Assembly: GCA_027036775.1 (NCBI GenBank) | Contig: JALWDS010000001.1 | Span: 62,001 to 126,000, forward strand | Reading direction: 5' to 3' | From: Archaeoglobaceae archaeon | GTDB lineage: Archaea; Halobacteriota; Archaeoglobi; Archaeoglobales; Archaeoglobaceae | DNA length: 64,000 bases | Part shown: positions 7,449-15,195 of the stretch, piece by piece | Layout: each line of letters begins with the position of its first letter | Position numbering within the stretch: position 1 is the stretch's first letter | Translations under genes and position numbers: made by a program | The notes under the pieces: generated by a model | The model's database searches: none | Told to the model about the DNA's origin: nothing | What the model saw: the letters and a program-made list of their open reading frames with translations, nothing else

Positions 7449-9125
7449 TCAAGAAACGAAGACGTCAACGACCCTAAACTCCCCAACGTCAACCAAACCA
7501 AGATCGGTAACTTTAAGCTTGGGTATAACTGGCAAGGCCATAAACGACAGGGCTAAAATGGGGCTTTTGAGTTTGCAACCCAACTTTCTGATTTCTTCGT
7601 GAATTCTTTCGAGTTTATCCATAACAACCTCAGCTCTCTCCTCGCTCATTAAACCCGCTATGTTTAACTGTAACTCCGCTTTAACTTCTCCATCGACCAC
7701 TACTATCCCACCCTGCAAATCGATAACCCTGTTGACAGCTTTACAAATGTCTTCATCGCTCGCACCGACGCAAACTATGTTGTGTGCGTCGTGTGCAATA
7801 GTTTGAGCTATCGCCCCTCTCTTAAGCCCGAATCCCCTTATGTAGGCTTTACCAACATTTCCAGTTCCTCTATGCCTTTCAACTACAACAATTTTCAAGA
7901 TGTCCCTATCGACGTCTATCCCCTCAACGAACTCCCTCTCCTCCTCCGTAACTATTTCGCCCTCAACTACCCTTATTATCCTCGCAACGCCCTTACCTTC
8001 GATCTTCACATCCTCGGGCTTTAAATACTTGGCTTTCACACTCCTCTTAACGAACTCTGGATAGCTAAACTTTCTTTCAATTTCCCCAACGATCTCCCCA
8101 TTTGCAACAACCTTCTCAACCTCGAACCTCTCCAAGTTTCTCAAGAGAACAATATCTGCAATCCTTGAGGGTGCAATCAAACCCGCGTTTATTCCGAAGT
8201 ATTCGGCTGGGTTTATCGTGCACATCTGCAAGGCCTTGATGGGATCAACCCCCTCCTCTACTGCCCTCCTGTAACAGTAATCCAAATAGCCCTTCTCGAT
8301 CAAATCCCTAACAGTCCTGTCTCCATCGGTTACGAGCATGGTAAACCTGTTTCCAAGCTTTGCAACGCCGAGGAGGGATTTCAAGTTCCTCGCAACGGAT
8401 CCCTCTCTAATCATAACCCTCATTCCCAACCTCAACTTCTCCATAGCCTCATCTTCATCCACGCACTCGTGATCGGACTGAATTCCAGTTGAGATGTAGG
8501 CGTTCAAATCCCTCCCTCTTAACATGGGACAATGCCCATCCACAACCTTGCCCTTGGACTTTGCAACAATAATCTTCTTCAAAACCTCTTCATCTCCGTT
8601 GATGACACCCGGATAGTTCATTACCTCAGCCAAACCTATCACGTTCTCCCACTCAAGTATCTCCGCAACGTCATCCGCATTTATAACCGCACCGGAGGTT
8701 TCAAGGGGAGAGGACGGAACGCACGAAGGAACTTCGAAGAAGACCTTTAAAGGTGTAGTTTTTGCCTCCTCTATCATAACCCTTATACCCTCCCTGCCCA
8801 AAACGTTCGCAATCTCATGCGGATCGGCAACTACGCTCGTGTTACCTTTGGGAACGACCAATCGGGCGAATTCCGTAATCGTAAGCATGGACATCTCCAA
8901 GTGAGTGTGCCCATCTATCAAACCGGGAACTGCGTAAAGCCCGTTTGCATCAATTTCCTTAATACCTTCGTAATTGCCGATTCCAGCTATCTTGTCTCCG
9001 CAAACAGCTATATCAGCTTTTATGAACTCCTCCGTCAAAACGTTAACTATTTCCGCATTTTTAATTACCAAATCCGCTTTCCTCTTCCCCGAGGCAACTT
9101 CGATCAACCTTCTAAGCTCCTCCAT
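7449..9125 (-). CDS. ade: Adenine deaminase
   Basis: The enzyme converts adenine to hypoxanthine and ammonia for purine salvage. The 558-residue product has the amidohydrolase metal motif DGHTHLEMSM, the second site VVDGHCPMLRG and the conserved VTDGDRTVRDLI. The C-terminal domain typical of Ade (RGFGLKRGAIAQTIAHDAHN) is also present. Length and domain order match the family. I chose the ATG at 9125 because the open frame further upstream would overlap the preceding phosphoribosyltransferase gene. The neighbour supplies the next step, so the pair forms a salvage unit for adenine. Confidence 0.93.
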   Translation of the reverse strand: MEELRRLIEVASGKRKADLVIKNAEIVNVLTEEFIKADIAVCGDKIAGIGNYEGIKEIDANGLYAVPGLIDGHTHLEMSMLTITEFARLVVPKGNTSVVADPHEIANVLGREGIRVMIEEAKTTPLKVFFEVPSCVPSSPLETSGAVINADDVAEILEWENVIGLAEVMNYPGVINGDEEVLKKIIVAKSKGKVVDGHCPMLRGRDLNAYISTGIQSDHECVDEDEAMEKLRLGMRVMIREGSVARNLKSLLGVAKLGNRFTMLVTDGDRTVRDLIEKGYLDYCYRRAVEEGVDPIKALQMCTINPAEYFGINAGLIAPSRIADIVLLRNLERFEVEKVVANGEIVGEIERKFSYPEFVKRSVKAKYLKPEDVKIEGKGVARIIRVVEGEIVTEEEREFVEGIDVDRDILKIVVVERHRGTGNVGKAYIRGFGLKRGAIAQTIAHDAHNIVCVGASDEDICKAVNRVIDLQGGIVVVDGEVKAELQLNIAGLMSEERAEVVMDKLERIHEEIRKLGCKLKSPILALSFMALPVIPKLKVTDLGLVDVGEFRVVDVFVS

Positions 9126-9160
9126 GGAGATAAATTGAACGTAAAGACTAAAACTTATCG

Positions 9161-9748
9161 CTAACAATCCTTTAAAACTTCCTCAACAACTGACCTTTCA
9201 ACCTTCAAATTGAACTTCTCCTTCAACTTCCTAACGATTTCTTCAACATCTTCCTTTTCATCGAGCTTGGCTATCAAATCTTTAACGTCCTCATACAAAC
9301 TCCAAGGATAAACAATCCAAGCCCACCTCTCCATCTCCCTCGCATAGTAGTCTGGAACGAACTTTGAGGTGTGCTTAAAGTCGATCACCGCAGTTTTAAC
9401 TTCCTTAGCCCCTTTCTCTTTAACGTGCTTTGCAACGATCTCAACTGTCTCGCCAGTATCCGCAACGTCATCAACAATCAACACACTTTTTCCACTTAAA
9501 TCTACGGTTAAAGGCTGGGTTATCTTTGCCTTCCCAGTTACGGTCGCAACTATACCCCAATGCTCCGCTTTAACACTGTAAAGCTCTTTGATGAGTAAGA
9601 AGTCCGCTAAAATTCTTGCTGGAATCCATCCCCCCCTTGCGATGGCAACTATAACGTCTGGCTTAAATTTTGATTCCTTAATTTTCTTTGCAAGCTCTCT
9701 ACAGAGTGCATAGACTTCATCCCAGCTATACTGAACGCACTTGAACAT
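9161..9748 (-). CDS. Purine-type phosphoribosyltransferase (COG2236-like)
   Basis: The 195-residue protein shows the type I phosphoribosyltransferase PRPP motif VLIVDDVADTGET and the upstream segment VIVAIARGGWIPARILADF. Such enzymes attach hypoxanthine, guanine or xanthine to PRPP. Its place just upstream of adenine deaminase, 35 bp away on the same strand, makes hypoxanthine the likely base, giving adenine to hypoxanthine to IMP. The C-terminal tail of about 45 charged residues is longer than the catalytic core needs. The base specificity is inferred, not seen. Confidence 0.85.
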   Translation of the reverse strand: MFKCVQYSWDEVYALCRELAKKIKESKFKPDVIVAIARGGWIPARILADFLLIKELYSVKAEHWGIVATVTGKAKITQPLTVDLSGKSVLIVDDVADTGETVEIVAKHVKEKGAKEVKTAVIDFKHTSKFVPDYYAREMERWAWIVYPWSLYEDVKDLIAKLDEKEDVEEIVRKLKEKFNLKVERSVVEEVLKDC

Positions 9749-9831
9749 CGTTTTTAAAGCTCAAACCAATTTATTTAACTCTTTCCAAGGTTGCAAAAGA
9801 TTTAAAAACCTCGCAAGCCTAATGCGGTTAA

Positions 9832-9906
9832 GCCCGGGTGGTGTAGCCCGGCCCATCATGCGGGCCTGTCGAGCCCGCGACCCGGGTTCAAATCCCGGCC
9901 CGGGCG
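9832..9906 (+). tRNA. tRNA-Asp(GTC), integration target
   Basis: Acceptor stem GCCCGGG (9832-9838) pairs with CCCGGGC (9899-9905), with discriminator G. The anticodon stem CGGGC/GCCCG encloses CTGTCGA, anticodon GTC. The T loop is TTCAAAT. A TATA-like TTTAAAAA lies near 9800-9808. The 3' half from the anticodon loop onward is repeated at 23193-23244, showing that an element integrated here while restoring an intact tRNA gene. Confidence 0.95.
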
Positions 9907-9917
9907 TTTAATACCTT
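9866..9917 (+). repeat. attL, 52-bp core repeat inside tRNA-Asp
   Basis: The 52 bp from the anticodon loop of tRNA-Asp through 11 bp past the gene are identical to 23193-23244. This is the left attachment site of the integrated element. Tyrosine integrases of archaeal elements commonly recombine at the anticodon loop and carry the tRNA 3' half in attP. Confidence 0.93.
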
Positions 9918-9948
9918 AACAAATTGAAAAGTTAAAAGGGTTTCGATC

Positions 9949-10170
9949 ATGCCAAGCTTGGAAGGTCTAAGAATTGGAGAAAGAATGTTTGAGAGATATG
10001 TTAGGTTGAAACAGCTATTAAAACGTCCAGACCTTGATCCTGAGGTTAAAAGGGAAATTGAGGAATTCTTGAAGGTTTTTGACGAATACCTTGAGTTCAT
10101 TGGCAAAAACGTCAGAGAAACTTGCAAAATATTGGGTGTTGAGATAAATCTCTCCCCGCCGAAAATATAA
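9949..10170 (+). CDS. Small helical protein between att site and integrase (element A)
   Basis: The 73-residue protein is mostly charged helix (MFERYVRLKQLL, EEFLKVFDEYLEFIGKNV). It has a recognisable relative at 16634-16831 in element B, which shares the pattern DPEVK-EEFL-FDEYLEF, so selection has kept it. Both copies lie between the att site and the integrase, the usual place of a recombination directionality factor, but no DNA-binding motif is evident. Function is not known. Confidence 0.6.
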   Translation: MPSLEGLRIGERMFERYVRLKQLLKRPDLDPEVKREIEEFLKVFDEYLEFIGKNVRETCKILGVEINLSPPKI

Positions 10171-10185
10171 CTCAATTTCTATAAA

Positions 10186-10416
10186 GTCTCAGAATCAGTC
10201 TCATTTCTATCGGTGGTAGCGAAAAAGTGAGACTGCAAAAAATTCGTTAAACGCAATATTAATCTTCAAGTGATTCTTAAAGATTTGACACACTATTACA
10301 ACTGCTTTGAGCCGATCAGACTATTAACAATTCGAAAAAAGCTAAAGAATTTAAAAGAGCGATCTCTTATCTTGATGGAATTCCTATTGCCAACGTAGGA
10401 GTCCCATTTAGTCTCA
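10186..10416. promoter_or_regulatory. GTCTCA repeats between att and integrase A (possible integrase arm sites)
   Basis: The hexamer GTCTCA occurs at 10186, 10198 and 10411, and its complement TGAGAC at 10228. The same hexamer is repeated six times in the corresponding gap of element B. Apart from these the 240-bp gap is A/T-rich and holds no gene. Repeats next to an att site are often arm-type sites for integrase or its cofactor. Confidence 0.45.
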
Positions 10417-11349
10417 CCTAAAAACGATTTTTGACAATTCCTTGGATATCCGCTTATATTCCTCATCAGCCAACTGTAATAGCTCTAAATAGTTGTCCGC
10501 CTCGACTGAGAACTTTATTTCTCTCCTTCTCCCAAGAATGAAGTTTCTAACATCCTTGTCAACCTTTAACCTAACGAGAAGGTTGTTGAACCACTTGCGG
10601 ATATACTTGGGTGAGACAGTCCTTCCAGATTCGGTTTTGTAATTTATCGAATCCTTGACGTTGTAGTCGATTTTCATCCTCTTAAGCTGTTTTGCCAGCC
10701 AATCGGGTAGATAAATCCAAAATCCTTCCTTAAAGCCCTCTGAAAGATGAGAAATCTCATATCTCGCAAATCCTTCCTTGAAAACCAGAAACTTGGGATC
10801 GAATTCATTGAGCATTTTAACGATGTGACTGAGCCTTGCACCGCTGAAAAGCAAAATCAAGGCTATTAGGTATTTTTCCTCGCTTAACTTGGATTTGAAA
10901 TGTTCGAAAGCTTCTCTTATGTCTTCATCCGTTGGAATCATCTTATCAGGCTTGCCTTTCCTAATTTCCGCAACTCTCCTTATTCTGTTTGCGGTCTTTG
11001 GGTCGATGAGTTCCTTTTCTTCAAGGAAGTTTACGAGGTTTCTGATTGCTTTAGCGGTGTTATTCGTCGGATTCCTTCGATAGAGGCTCGTTAAGGACTC
11101 AAAAGTTACCTCTCCCAATTCCTTAAGTTTGTTTAGGTATCTTTCCGCCGTTTCCTCGCTGATTTTGGATTTAAGCCATCTCTCAAAATCAGATTTAACT
11201 TCCTTGTAGCTAAGGGGCTTGGAAATTGTCAAAGATTCCCTACCCGTTATGTATTCGAAGAGTTTTACCTCTAAAAACGTTCTGATGTCAATTTTCATTT
11301 CAATGGCTTTGCTGTAAAGGGTGTCGTCGATCTCAATCTGGAGGAGCAT
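10414..11349 (-). CDS. int: Archaeal tyrosine integrase (Phage_integr_3 type), element A
   Basis: The 311-residue protein is a tyrosine recombinase of the archaeal virus/plasmid class. The catalytic core has LLFSGARLSHIVKML (first Arg), VSPKYIRKWFNNLL, NFILGRRREIK and the nucleophile Tyr in ADNYLELL. The N-terminal 45 or so residues are encoded inside the 1.64-kb repeat and equal those of integrase B, while the middle section differs strongly and the last 70 residues are again alike. It is intact and would act at the tRNA-Asp site. It lies about 500 bp from attL. Confidence 0.88.
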   Translation of the reverse strand: MLLQIEIDDTLYSKAIEMKIDIRTFLEVKLFEYITGRESLTISKPLSYKEVKSDFERWLKSKISEETAERYLNKLKELGEVTFESLTSLYRRNPTNNTAKAIRNLVNFLEEKELIDPKTANRIRRVAEIRKGKPDKMIPTDEDIREAFEHFKSKLSEEKYLIALILLFSGARLSHIVKMLNEFDPKFLVFKEGFARYEISHLSEGFKEGFWIYLPDWLAKQLKRMKIDYNVKDSINYKTESGRTVSPKYIRKWFNNLLVRLKVDKDVRNFILGRRREIKFSVEADNYLELLQLADEEYKRISKELSKIVFR

Positions 11350-11449
11350 CTCCTCCTTGAATCCATTACAATCTAATGATTAAATATGGTCGGGTGGGGG
11401 GTGGGGGAGGTTGGGGGTTCTTATGGACTTATGGACAAAAAGGAAAAAA

Positions 11450-11809
11450 TTAGGCGTAATCTGCTGGATTGATTGCGTATGCTACATCTATTTCGAGTGT
11501 CTCTACTTTCTTCTCAAGCCTTTTTATGCGTTCTTCAAGTTCCTTCGTTTGCTTTGTCTTGGTTCTTGTCTCCACCTCTGTTTGAGTTCCCACCACTTGA
11601 AGAACTGCAACGATGTGCTTGCATGCGAAGTTCACATCATCGGAGTTCTTTAGGAAATGCGGGCAGTTGCAGAGGAATCTATATCCGTTCTGGACAACGC
11701 AGTATTGCTTTGGTTTTCCGCTCGTGCTGTCCATTGATAGCACTATCCATTTTCCTTCTCCCATCTGCCAGACCAAAAACCTCTCCTTTCCGACTTTTGC
11801 CCCGCTCAT
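11450..11809 (-). CDS. SWIM zinc-finger-like protein with coiled-coil tail (copy 1)
   Basis: The 119-residue protein has C47-x-C49-x13-C63-x-H65, the CxCx(n)CxH signature of SWIM zinc fingers, in FLCNCPHF and FACKHIVAVL. The tail from about residue 85 (KTKQTKELEERIKRLEKKVETLEI) forms a heptad pattern of a coiled coil and would oligomerise. SWIM domains bind DNA or proteins, so a role in copy control, replication or segregation is possible but not shown. The gene is transcribed with the integrase. It is identical to the copy at 18158-18517. Confidence 0.75.
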   Translation of the reverse strand: MSGAKVGKERFLVWQMGEGKWIVLSMDSTSGKPKQYCVVQNGYRFLCNCPHFLKNSDDVNFACKHIVAVLQVVGTQTEVETRTKTKQTKELEERIKRLEKKVETLEIDVAYAINPADYA

Positions 11810-12146
11810 GAGCTGTTAGTCGTCGTTTTGCTCTTATTTTTTCCAAGCGGAAGCTGAATTATTTCCTTATTTCCTTTTTTGGAAGCCCAGCCCTCTCTGG
11901 GGGTTCGGAGCGTAGCGGAGAACCCCCTACTTCTCGGGCAGAACTGTTTAGGTTTGGCTTAACTAATTGGGCGTTGCTTGGCGAGGGCTGGGCTTTCTTT
12001 ATTTCTTTTAACATTGTAAGATTGCTTCCGCTGTCCCGAAGGGGGAAAAATTAAGTTGCAAAACGATGCAAGCGATTGAGCGGGAAAATCGGAAAGGAGA
12101 GGTTTCGATTTGGCAGAAGAGGAGAGGAGAAATTTAGCTTAGATTG

Positions 12147-12169
12147 TTATTAACCATGACGGTTAATAA
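12147..12169. promoter_or_regulatory. Palindromic operator-like site 1
   Basis: TTATTAACC-N5-GGTTAATAA is a perfect 23-bp palindrome. The same sequence recurs at 12339-12361, in copy 2 at 18855-18877 and 19047-19069, and near-perfectly at 15173-15195. Probably it is a binding site of one of the element's winged-helix proteins. Confidence 0.6.
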
Positions 12170-12322
12170 GAGGCTCGTCTATGTGAGGGGCCGTTGAGGA
12201 TGAGCGGGGCAAAAGTCGGAGCTTAAGCTCCTCTACCTCAACGGCCCCGAAAGGATGTTTTTCACTAAGCTAATTTAACTTTTCTGCAACGGGCTTGAAC
12301 GAACGGACAAACCTTTTCCGGA

Positions 12323-12361
12323 TTATTAACCGTGAAGGTTATTAACCACTACGGTTAATAA
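12323..12361. promoter_or_regulatory. Two overlapping palindromic operator-like sites upstream of the 96-residue gene
   Basis: An imperfect site at 12323-12345 overlaps a perfect TTATTAACC-N5-GGTTAATAA at 12339-12361, with centres 16 bp apart. The second ends 4 bp before the ATG at 12366, so a bound regulator would block transcription start or translation of the rightward operon. Confidence 0.6.
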
Positions 12362-12365
12362 GTTC

Positions 12366-12656
12366 ATGGCATTGGTAAACTGGCTTAAGATGTTAAGGGC
12401 TTTGCAGAAGGCAGAAGAGATTAAAAGGAGCTCCGACTACTGCAAAAAGATGAAGGAAAGGGGAGTTTGCAGTTGTAGAGTTGGAGAGCTCTGTCAAAGG
12501 GCTTTAGCCATAGCTACTGATCTTTCGGACAACGCAATCAAGAATATGATCTTGAGGCTCGAACTATACAAGGAGGAGCTTGAGGACTTTCCTTTTGAGA
12601 TAAGAGTTATCAAGGCTGGTGGAAACGTTCCAAGGAAGTTCATAAGGCTAAGGTGA
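12366..12656 (+). CDS. Small Cys-containing protein of unknown function (copy 1)
   Basis: The 96-residue protein is basic and helical, with a Cys cluster C-S-C-R-V-G-E-L-C in its middle and another Cys at about residue 26, which could bind a metal. I do not recognise a family. It is the first gene of a rightward operon and its stop overlaps the GTG start of the membrane protein by 4 bp. The copy at 19074-19364 is identical. Operator-like palindromes lie directly upstream. Confidence 0.7.
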   Translation: MALVNWLKMLRALQKAEEIKRSSDYCKKMKERGVCSCRVGELCQRALAIATDLSDNAIKNMILRLELYKEELEDFPFEIRVIKAGGNVPRKFIRLR

Positions 12657-13498
12657 TCCCCTTGAAGTGGATAACGCATATCGCTCTGGCTTTCTTTCTC
12701 GTTAAAGTCGTTGAGATTGCTTTAATGGTCGATCTGCTTGATTCTTACTGGGCTTACGCAATCGTAAGCTTGTTTGCGGTTTTGCCAGACTTTGATTACC
12801 TCGTAGTGATTAAACATAGAACTTGGACTCATACCCTTTGGTTCACCTTGATCGCTTTGATATTGCTTCCGTTCGGTTGGAAATTTGCTTTAGCTGGATT
12901 CATAGCGATCTTAAGCCATTTGGTTGGAGATATGATGACTCATTCGGGTGTCAAGTTGTTGTTTCCGTTTCGTGAAACGGTCTTCTATCTCATACCTCCT
13001 CGTTGGAGGTTCAGAACGGGAAGTAGTGCGGAGTTCATGGTTTTGGGTTTGCTGATTGTTGGATCGATTGTCGTTTCCGCTGTTACGGTTCAAAGCGACG
13101 TGGAAAAGTTATTTACATTATCGAAGGATCATTTCGTAACGGTTAGACTCTCAACGTTTGAGAACGGAGCAAGGTATGATTACGATCTCGTAGAAATCGT
13201 TTGGACTGACGGGAAGAATAAAATAGGGTTCATAGAAAACGGCTATCTTCACAAGATAAGCAGAGATCAGATTTTGAAGGCTGAGATCGTCAAGGTGGTT
13301 CCAGCCAACAAGGTTCCAGATTCAAGATACCTCAAGATCAAGGACTTGAGGAGGGCGATCTGGAGGGAAAGGGTTATCGTGGCTTGGGAGGACGACGGAG
13401 TCCGCTCCGAGTTTGTCGGAACGGGAAAGGAGCTTTACGAGAAGTTAAAGGAATGGGAGGATTGCATCATCGGGGTTTGGTATTATGAGACTCGATGA
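12653..13498 (+). CDS. DUF457/YdjM-like membrane protein (element B)
   Basis: The 281-residue protein begins with about four transmembrane helices carrying the metal-dependent membrane hydrolase pattern: PDFDYLV, HRTWTHTLWF, SHLVGDMMTHSGVKLLFPF. These His and Asp residues are those conserved in the DUF457/YdjM family of putative membrane hydrolases. After a last helix near residue 140 there is a soluble domain of about 120 residues unlike the family's usual end. Start is GTG at 12653, coupled to the preceding gene. The element A counterpart (19361-20227) is identical for the first 50 residues and then diverges. Confidence 0.75.
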   Translation: MIPLKWITHIALAFFLVKVVEIALMVDLLDSYWAYAIVSLFAVLPDFDYLVVIKHRTWTHTLWFTLIALILLPFGWKFALAGFIAILSHLVGDMMTHSGVKLLFPFRETVFYLIPPRWRFRTGSSAEFMVLGLLIVGSIVVSAVTVQSDVEKLFTLSKDHFVTVRLSTFENGARYDYDLVEIVWTDGKNKIGFIENGYLHKISRDQILKAEIVKVVPANKVPDSRYLKIKDLRRAIWRERVIVAWEDDGVRSEFVGTGKELYEKLKEWEDCIIGVWYYETR

Positions 13499-14342
13499 TT
13501 CGAGTCTTGAAATTCTTCAGCATCTGGACGGTGAAGAGGTAGTTCCGCATCACCTTTACAGATCAAACGGTTTCAAATTCTCAAGAGCTACGTTTTATCG
13601 AAGGCTTGAACTTCTCAAACAGTTGGGATTAATTGAATGGAGGACGGGGAGGGCTAAACTCACAGAAAAGGGCTTAAAGCTTCGATCCTTGTTTAATGAA
13701 CCTGTAACGGACCATACGAAAGAGGTTTCTCAAGTCGATTTCAAGGAAAAGGAGGAGGGGTTTTCGTGTGAACCGTTACAGGAGATCCAACATGAAAAGG
13801 ACGGTAAAAAGGATTTCAAGCTTTACGAAGCCGAGAGGTTGAAGGATCAGATCGATGACAGCTTTATCTACGTCGATTATCCTCAAACTTCGTTTATTCT
13901 GACGATTTTAATGGGAGTTGCGGGGATCGAGGAGAAGGCTAAATCTAACGTCGAGAAGTTCAAACTCTTGAAGGAAGCTGATTTTGAGGTTAAACTTGCG
14001 ATAAATCACTTCGAAAATTCCCCGAAACAGCTTTTGATCTTTCTCGAGGAACTCATCAAGGAGGGGAAGATCAAAGCCCTCTACGTCGGAGTTAAAAACG
14101 AGAGAAGGGCTTTAAGCAATAAAAAGCTCGTCGAGTTCCTAACTAATCACGATTTCGAGAATGAGAGGTTTAAGCTTCCGAAGGAAAGCGTTACCCTCTT
14201 TCCGATTTTCTTAATCTCGATCATCGGAATCATTTTAATCTTGGCCCTTAGGAGCGGTTACGAGCATGCGGGAATCTTGAGCGTTATGATGATCGTTTAC
14301 TTCTTCCGAAGTATGCTGTTTCGGGAGTTGAGGGAGCTATAA
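13485..14342 (+). CDS. Winged-helix protein with C-terminal membrane helices (element B)
   Basis: In this 285-residue protein, residues 1-70 form a winged helix (SSLEILQHLDGEEVVPHHLYR, FSRATFYRRLELLKQLGLIEW, LTEKGLKLRSLF). A linker of low conservation follows, then a conserved domain starting KLYEAERLKDQIDDSFIYVDY. Two hydrophobic helices close the protein (PIFLISIIGIILILAL, ILSVMMIVYFF). A membrane-anchored DNA-binding protein could tie the element's DNA to the membrane for segregation or sense an envelope signal. The start overlaps the upstream gene by 14 bp. The relative at 20214-21077 is about 85-90% alike by eye. Confidence 0.75.
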   Translation: MRLDDSSLEILQHLDGEEVVPHHLYRSNGFKFSRATFYRRLELLKQLGLIEWRTGRAKLTEKGLKLRSLFNEPVTDHTKEVSQVDFKEKEEGFSCEPLQEIQHEKDGKKDFKLYEAERLKDQIDDSFIYVDYPQTSFILTILMGVAGIEEKAKSNVEKFKLLKEADFEVKLAINHFENSPKQLLIFLEELIKEGKIKALYVGVKNERRALSNKKLVEFLTNHDFENERFKLPKESVTLFPIFLISIIGIILILALRSGYEHAGILSVMMIVYFFRSMLFRELREL

Positions 14343-14621
14343 ACGGTCGTAAATTCTTTCTCTTTTGTCGATTTTTAAGACTGCAATGACTTTATTTTCC
14401 CAATCGATGTAAACGATGATTCTGTAAAGTTTTCCGACTCTGATTCTGTGAAATTCCGTCCCTTCGAGCTTTTTTATGTCGAGGGAAAAAGGATTTTCCC
14501 TTAACTCCCTTAAGGCTGATAAAATTCTTTCTCTATCCTTTTTCGAGAGCTTGTCAAGAAATTTCTCCGCTTTCTTACTCAGTCGAACTCTGAAACTTTC
14601 TTTCGACTTCTTCAAGGTCAA
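14337..14621 (-). CDS. RelE/ParE-family toxin (element B)
   Basis: The 94-residue frame matches RelE-type toxins: FRVRLSKKAEKFLDKLSKKDRERI, then NPFSLDIKKLEGTEFHRIRVGKLYRIIVYID and a C-terminal DKRERIYDRL. Such toxins cleave mRNA in the ribosome or poison gyrase. There is no ATG; TTG codons at 14621 or 14615 are the likely start, translated in overlap with the antitoxin gene. The element A homologue at 21072-21326 starts with ATG at the corresponding place. Confidence 0.8.
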   Translation of the reverse strand: MTLKKSKESFRVRLSKKAEKFLDKLSKKDRERILSALRELRENPFSLDIKKLEGTEFHRIRVGKLYRIIVYIDWENKVIAVLKIDKRERIYDRL

Positions 14622-14787
14622 CCATCTCCAACCTTCCCTCTTTGTATGCTTTCAAGTCTTCCTCCAATTCTTTAAGCTCTTCCTCGCTTAACTCGTCGAA
14701 AAGCTCCTCTTCTATCTTTCTCAGTCTTTTATCGATTTCATCAAGCTTGCTTTCAATCCTCCTCAGAATTTCAACAACTTCGCTCAT
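14575..14787 (-). CDS. Antitoxin partner of RelE-type toxin (element B)
   Basis: The protein is 70 residues from the ATG at 14787: MSEVVEILRRIESKLDEIDK, a long coiled-coil helix, then an acidic stretch (ELFDELSEEELKELEEDL). It precedes and overlaps the toxin gene, as in relBE modules. The counterpart at 21316-21531 is alike over its first 45 residues and differs in the toxin-binding tail, as does the toxin. Confidence 0.75.
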   Translation of the reverse strand: MSEVVEILRRIESKLDEIDKRLRKIEEELFDELSEEELKELEEDLKAYKEGRLEMVDLEEVERKFQSSTE

Positions 14788-14822
14788 TACTTTCAAATTT
14801 GTAAAGTTGGATAAAAATGTTG

Positions 14823-14927
14823 CTACTTCTTTCGATCTCTGAGCTTATCGACTATTAGGACGTAAAGGAAGGCAAAGGGTGTTACAATCCAGATTAAGAG
14901 CTTAATCCATCTCGGAAAGCGGATCAT
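14823..14927 (-). CDS. Conserved 34-residue single-helix membrane micro-protein (element B)
   Basis: The frame reads MIRFPRWIKLLIWIVTPFAF and ends LRDRKK. It has one membrane helix with basic residues on both ends. The element A copy at 21567-21668 (33 residues) differs mainly at the N-terminus, while the reading frame and stop are kept. It overlaps the end of the 93-residue gene by 26 bp and lies just upstream of the antitoxin gene. Function is unknown. Confidence 0.6.
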   Translation of the reverse strand: MIRFPRWIKLLIWIVTPFAFLYVLIVDKLRDRKK

Positions 14928-15183
14928 AGCCCATTCTCAACGAGACGTAATGATTGACCAATCGAGCTACCGCATTTGGCCCCGGTAATCCCGAAACGTC
15001 TAAGGCTATGGCGTTTATTCTCCTTACCGCCTCGATTTCCTCGTAATTCTTGTTTAATTCGTCCCATATCTTCAGAAAGAGCTTTGACATCACCACGGGA
15101 ATAGGTAAGCCCTCCAATTCGGCGTTAAGCTCCTCGTATATCTTCTCAACCTCTTGATCCATTTCTACCACCTTATTAACCAC
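14902..15183 (-). CDS. Small acidic helical protein, only in element B
   Basis: The 93-residue protein (MVNKVVEMDQEVEKIYEELN; LPIPVVMSKLFLKIWDEL; GPNAVARLVNHYVSLRMGYD) has no family I recognise and no counterpart in element A, where the corresponding gap is about 70 bp. It overlaps the upstream wHTH gene by 8 bp. A palindromic operator-like site (15173-15195) lies across its start, suggesting separate control. Confidence 0.6.
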   Translation of the reverse strand: MVNKVVEMDQEVEKIYEELNAELEGLPIPVVMSKLFLKIWDELNKNYEEIEAVRRINAIALDVSGLPGPNAVARLVNHYVSLRMGYDPLSEMD

Positions 15184-15195
15184 TACGGTTAATCA
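15173..15195. promoter_or_regulatory. Palindromic operator-like site 3
   Basis: TTATTAACC-N5-GGTTAATCA matches the palindromes at 12147 and 12339 at all but one arm position. It covers the start of the 93-residue gene and the end of the wHTH gene, so one regulator could control both divergent sides of element B. Confidence 0.55.

Larger units (their letters stand above)
11810..12365. other. Non-coding, highly structured region of the element (possible replication/control region, copy 1)
   Basis: These 556 bp between divergent genes hold no convincing ORF. They contain a 13-bp perfect inverted repeat AAGCCCAGCCCTC (11883-11895) with 11983-11995, enclosing the hairpin GGGGGTTC/GAACCCCC (11899-11906/11920-11927). 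A second 13-bp inverted repeat GGGGCCGTTGAGG (12187-12199) with 12236-12248 encloses the palindrome GGAGCTTAAGCTCC. Three TTATTAACC-N5-GGTTAATAA-type palindromes are also present. A 20-bp inverse copy of the start of the SWIM gene lies at 12200-12219. Such density of secondary structure and palindromes is common at plasmid origins. Confidence 0.55.
11228..12865 (+). repeat. Long direct repeat, copy 1 of 2 (1.64 kb)
   Basis: From 11228 to 12806 I see no difference from 17936-19514. One mismatch (12807 T, 19515 G) is followed by identity to 12865. Outside these limits the flanks drop to ordinary homology. It spans the integrase N-terminus, the SWIM-motif gene, the non-coding region, the 96-residue gene and the start of the DUF457-like gene. 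Such an abrupt identity block points to recent homologous crossover or conversion. Confidence 0.92.

Noticed and set aside
10171-10413. Possible small genes in the gap between att and integrase A
   Set aside because: No frame with a plausible start, length and conservation was found; only the GTCTCA repeats stand out.
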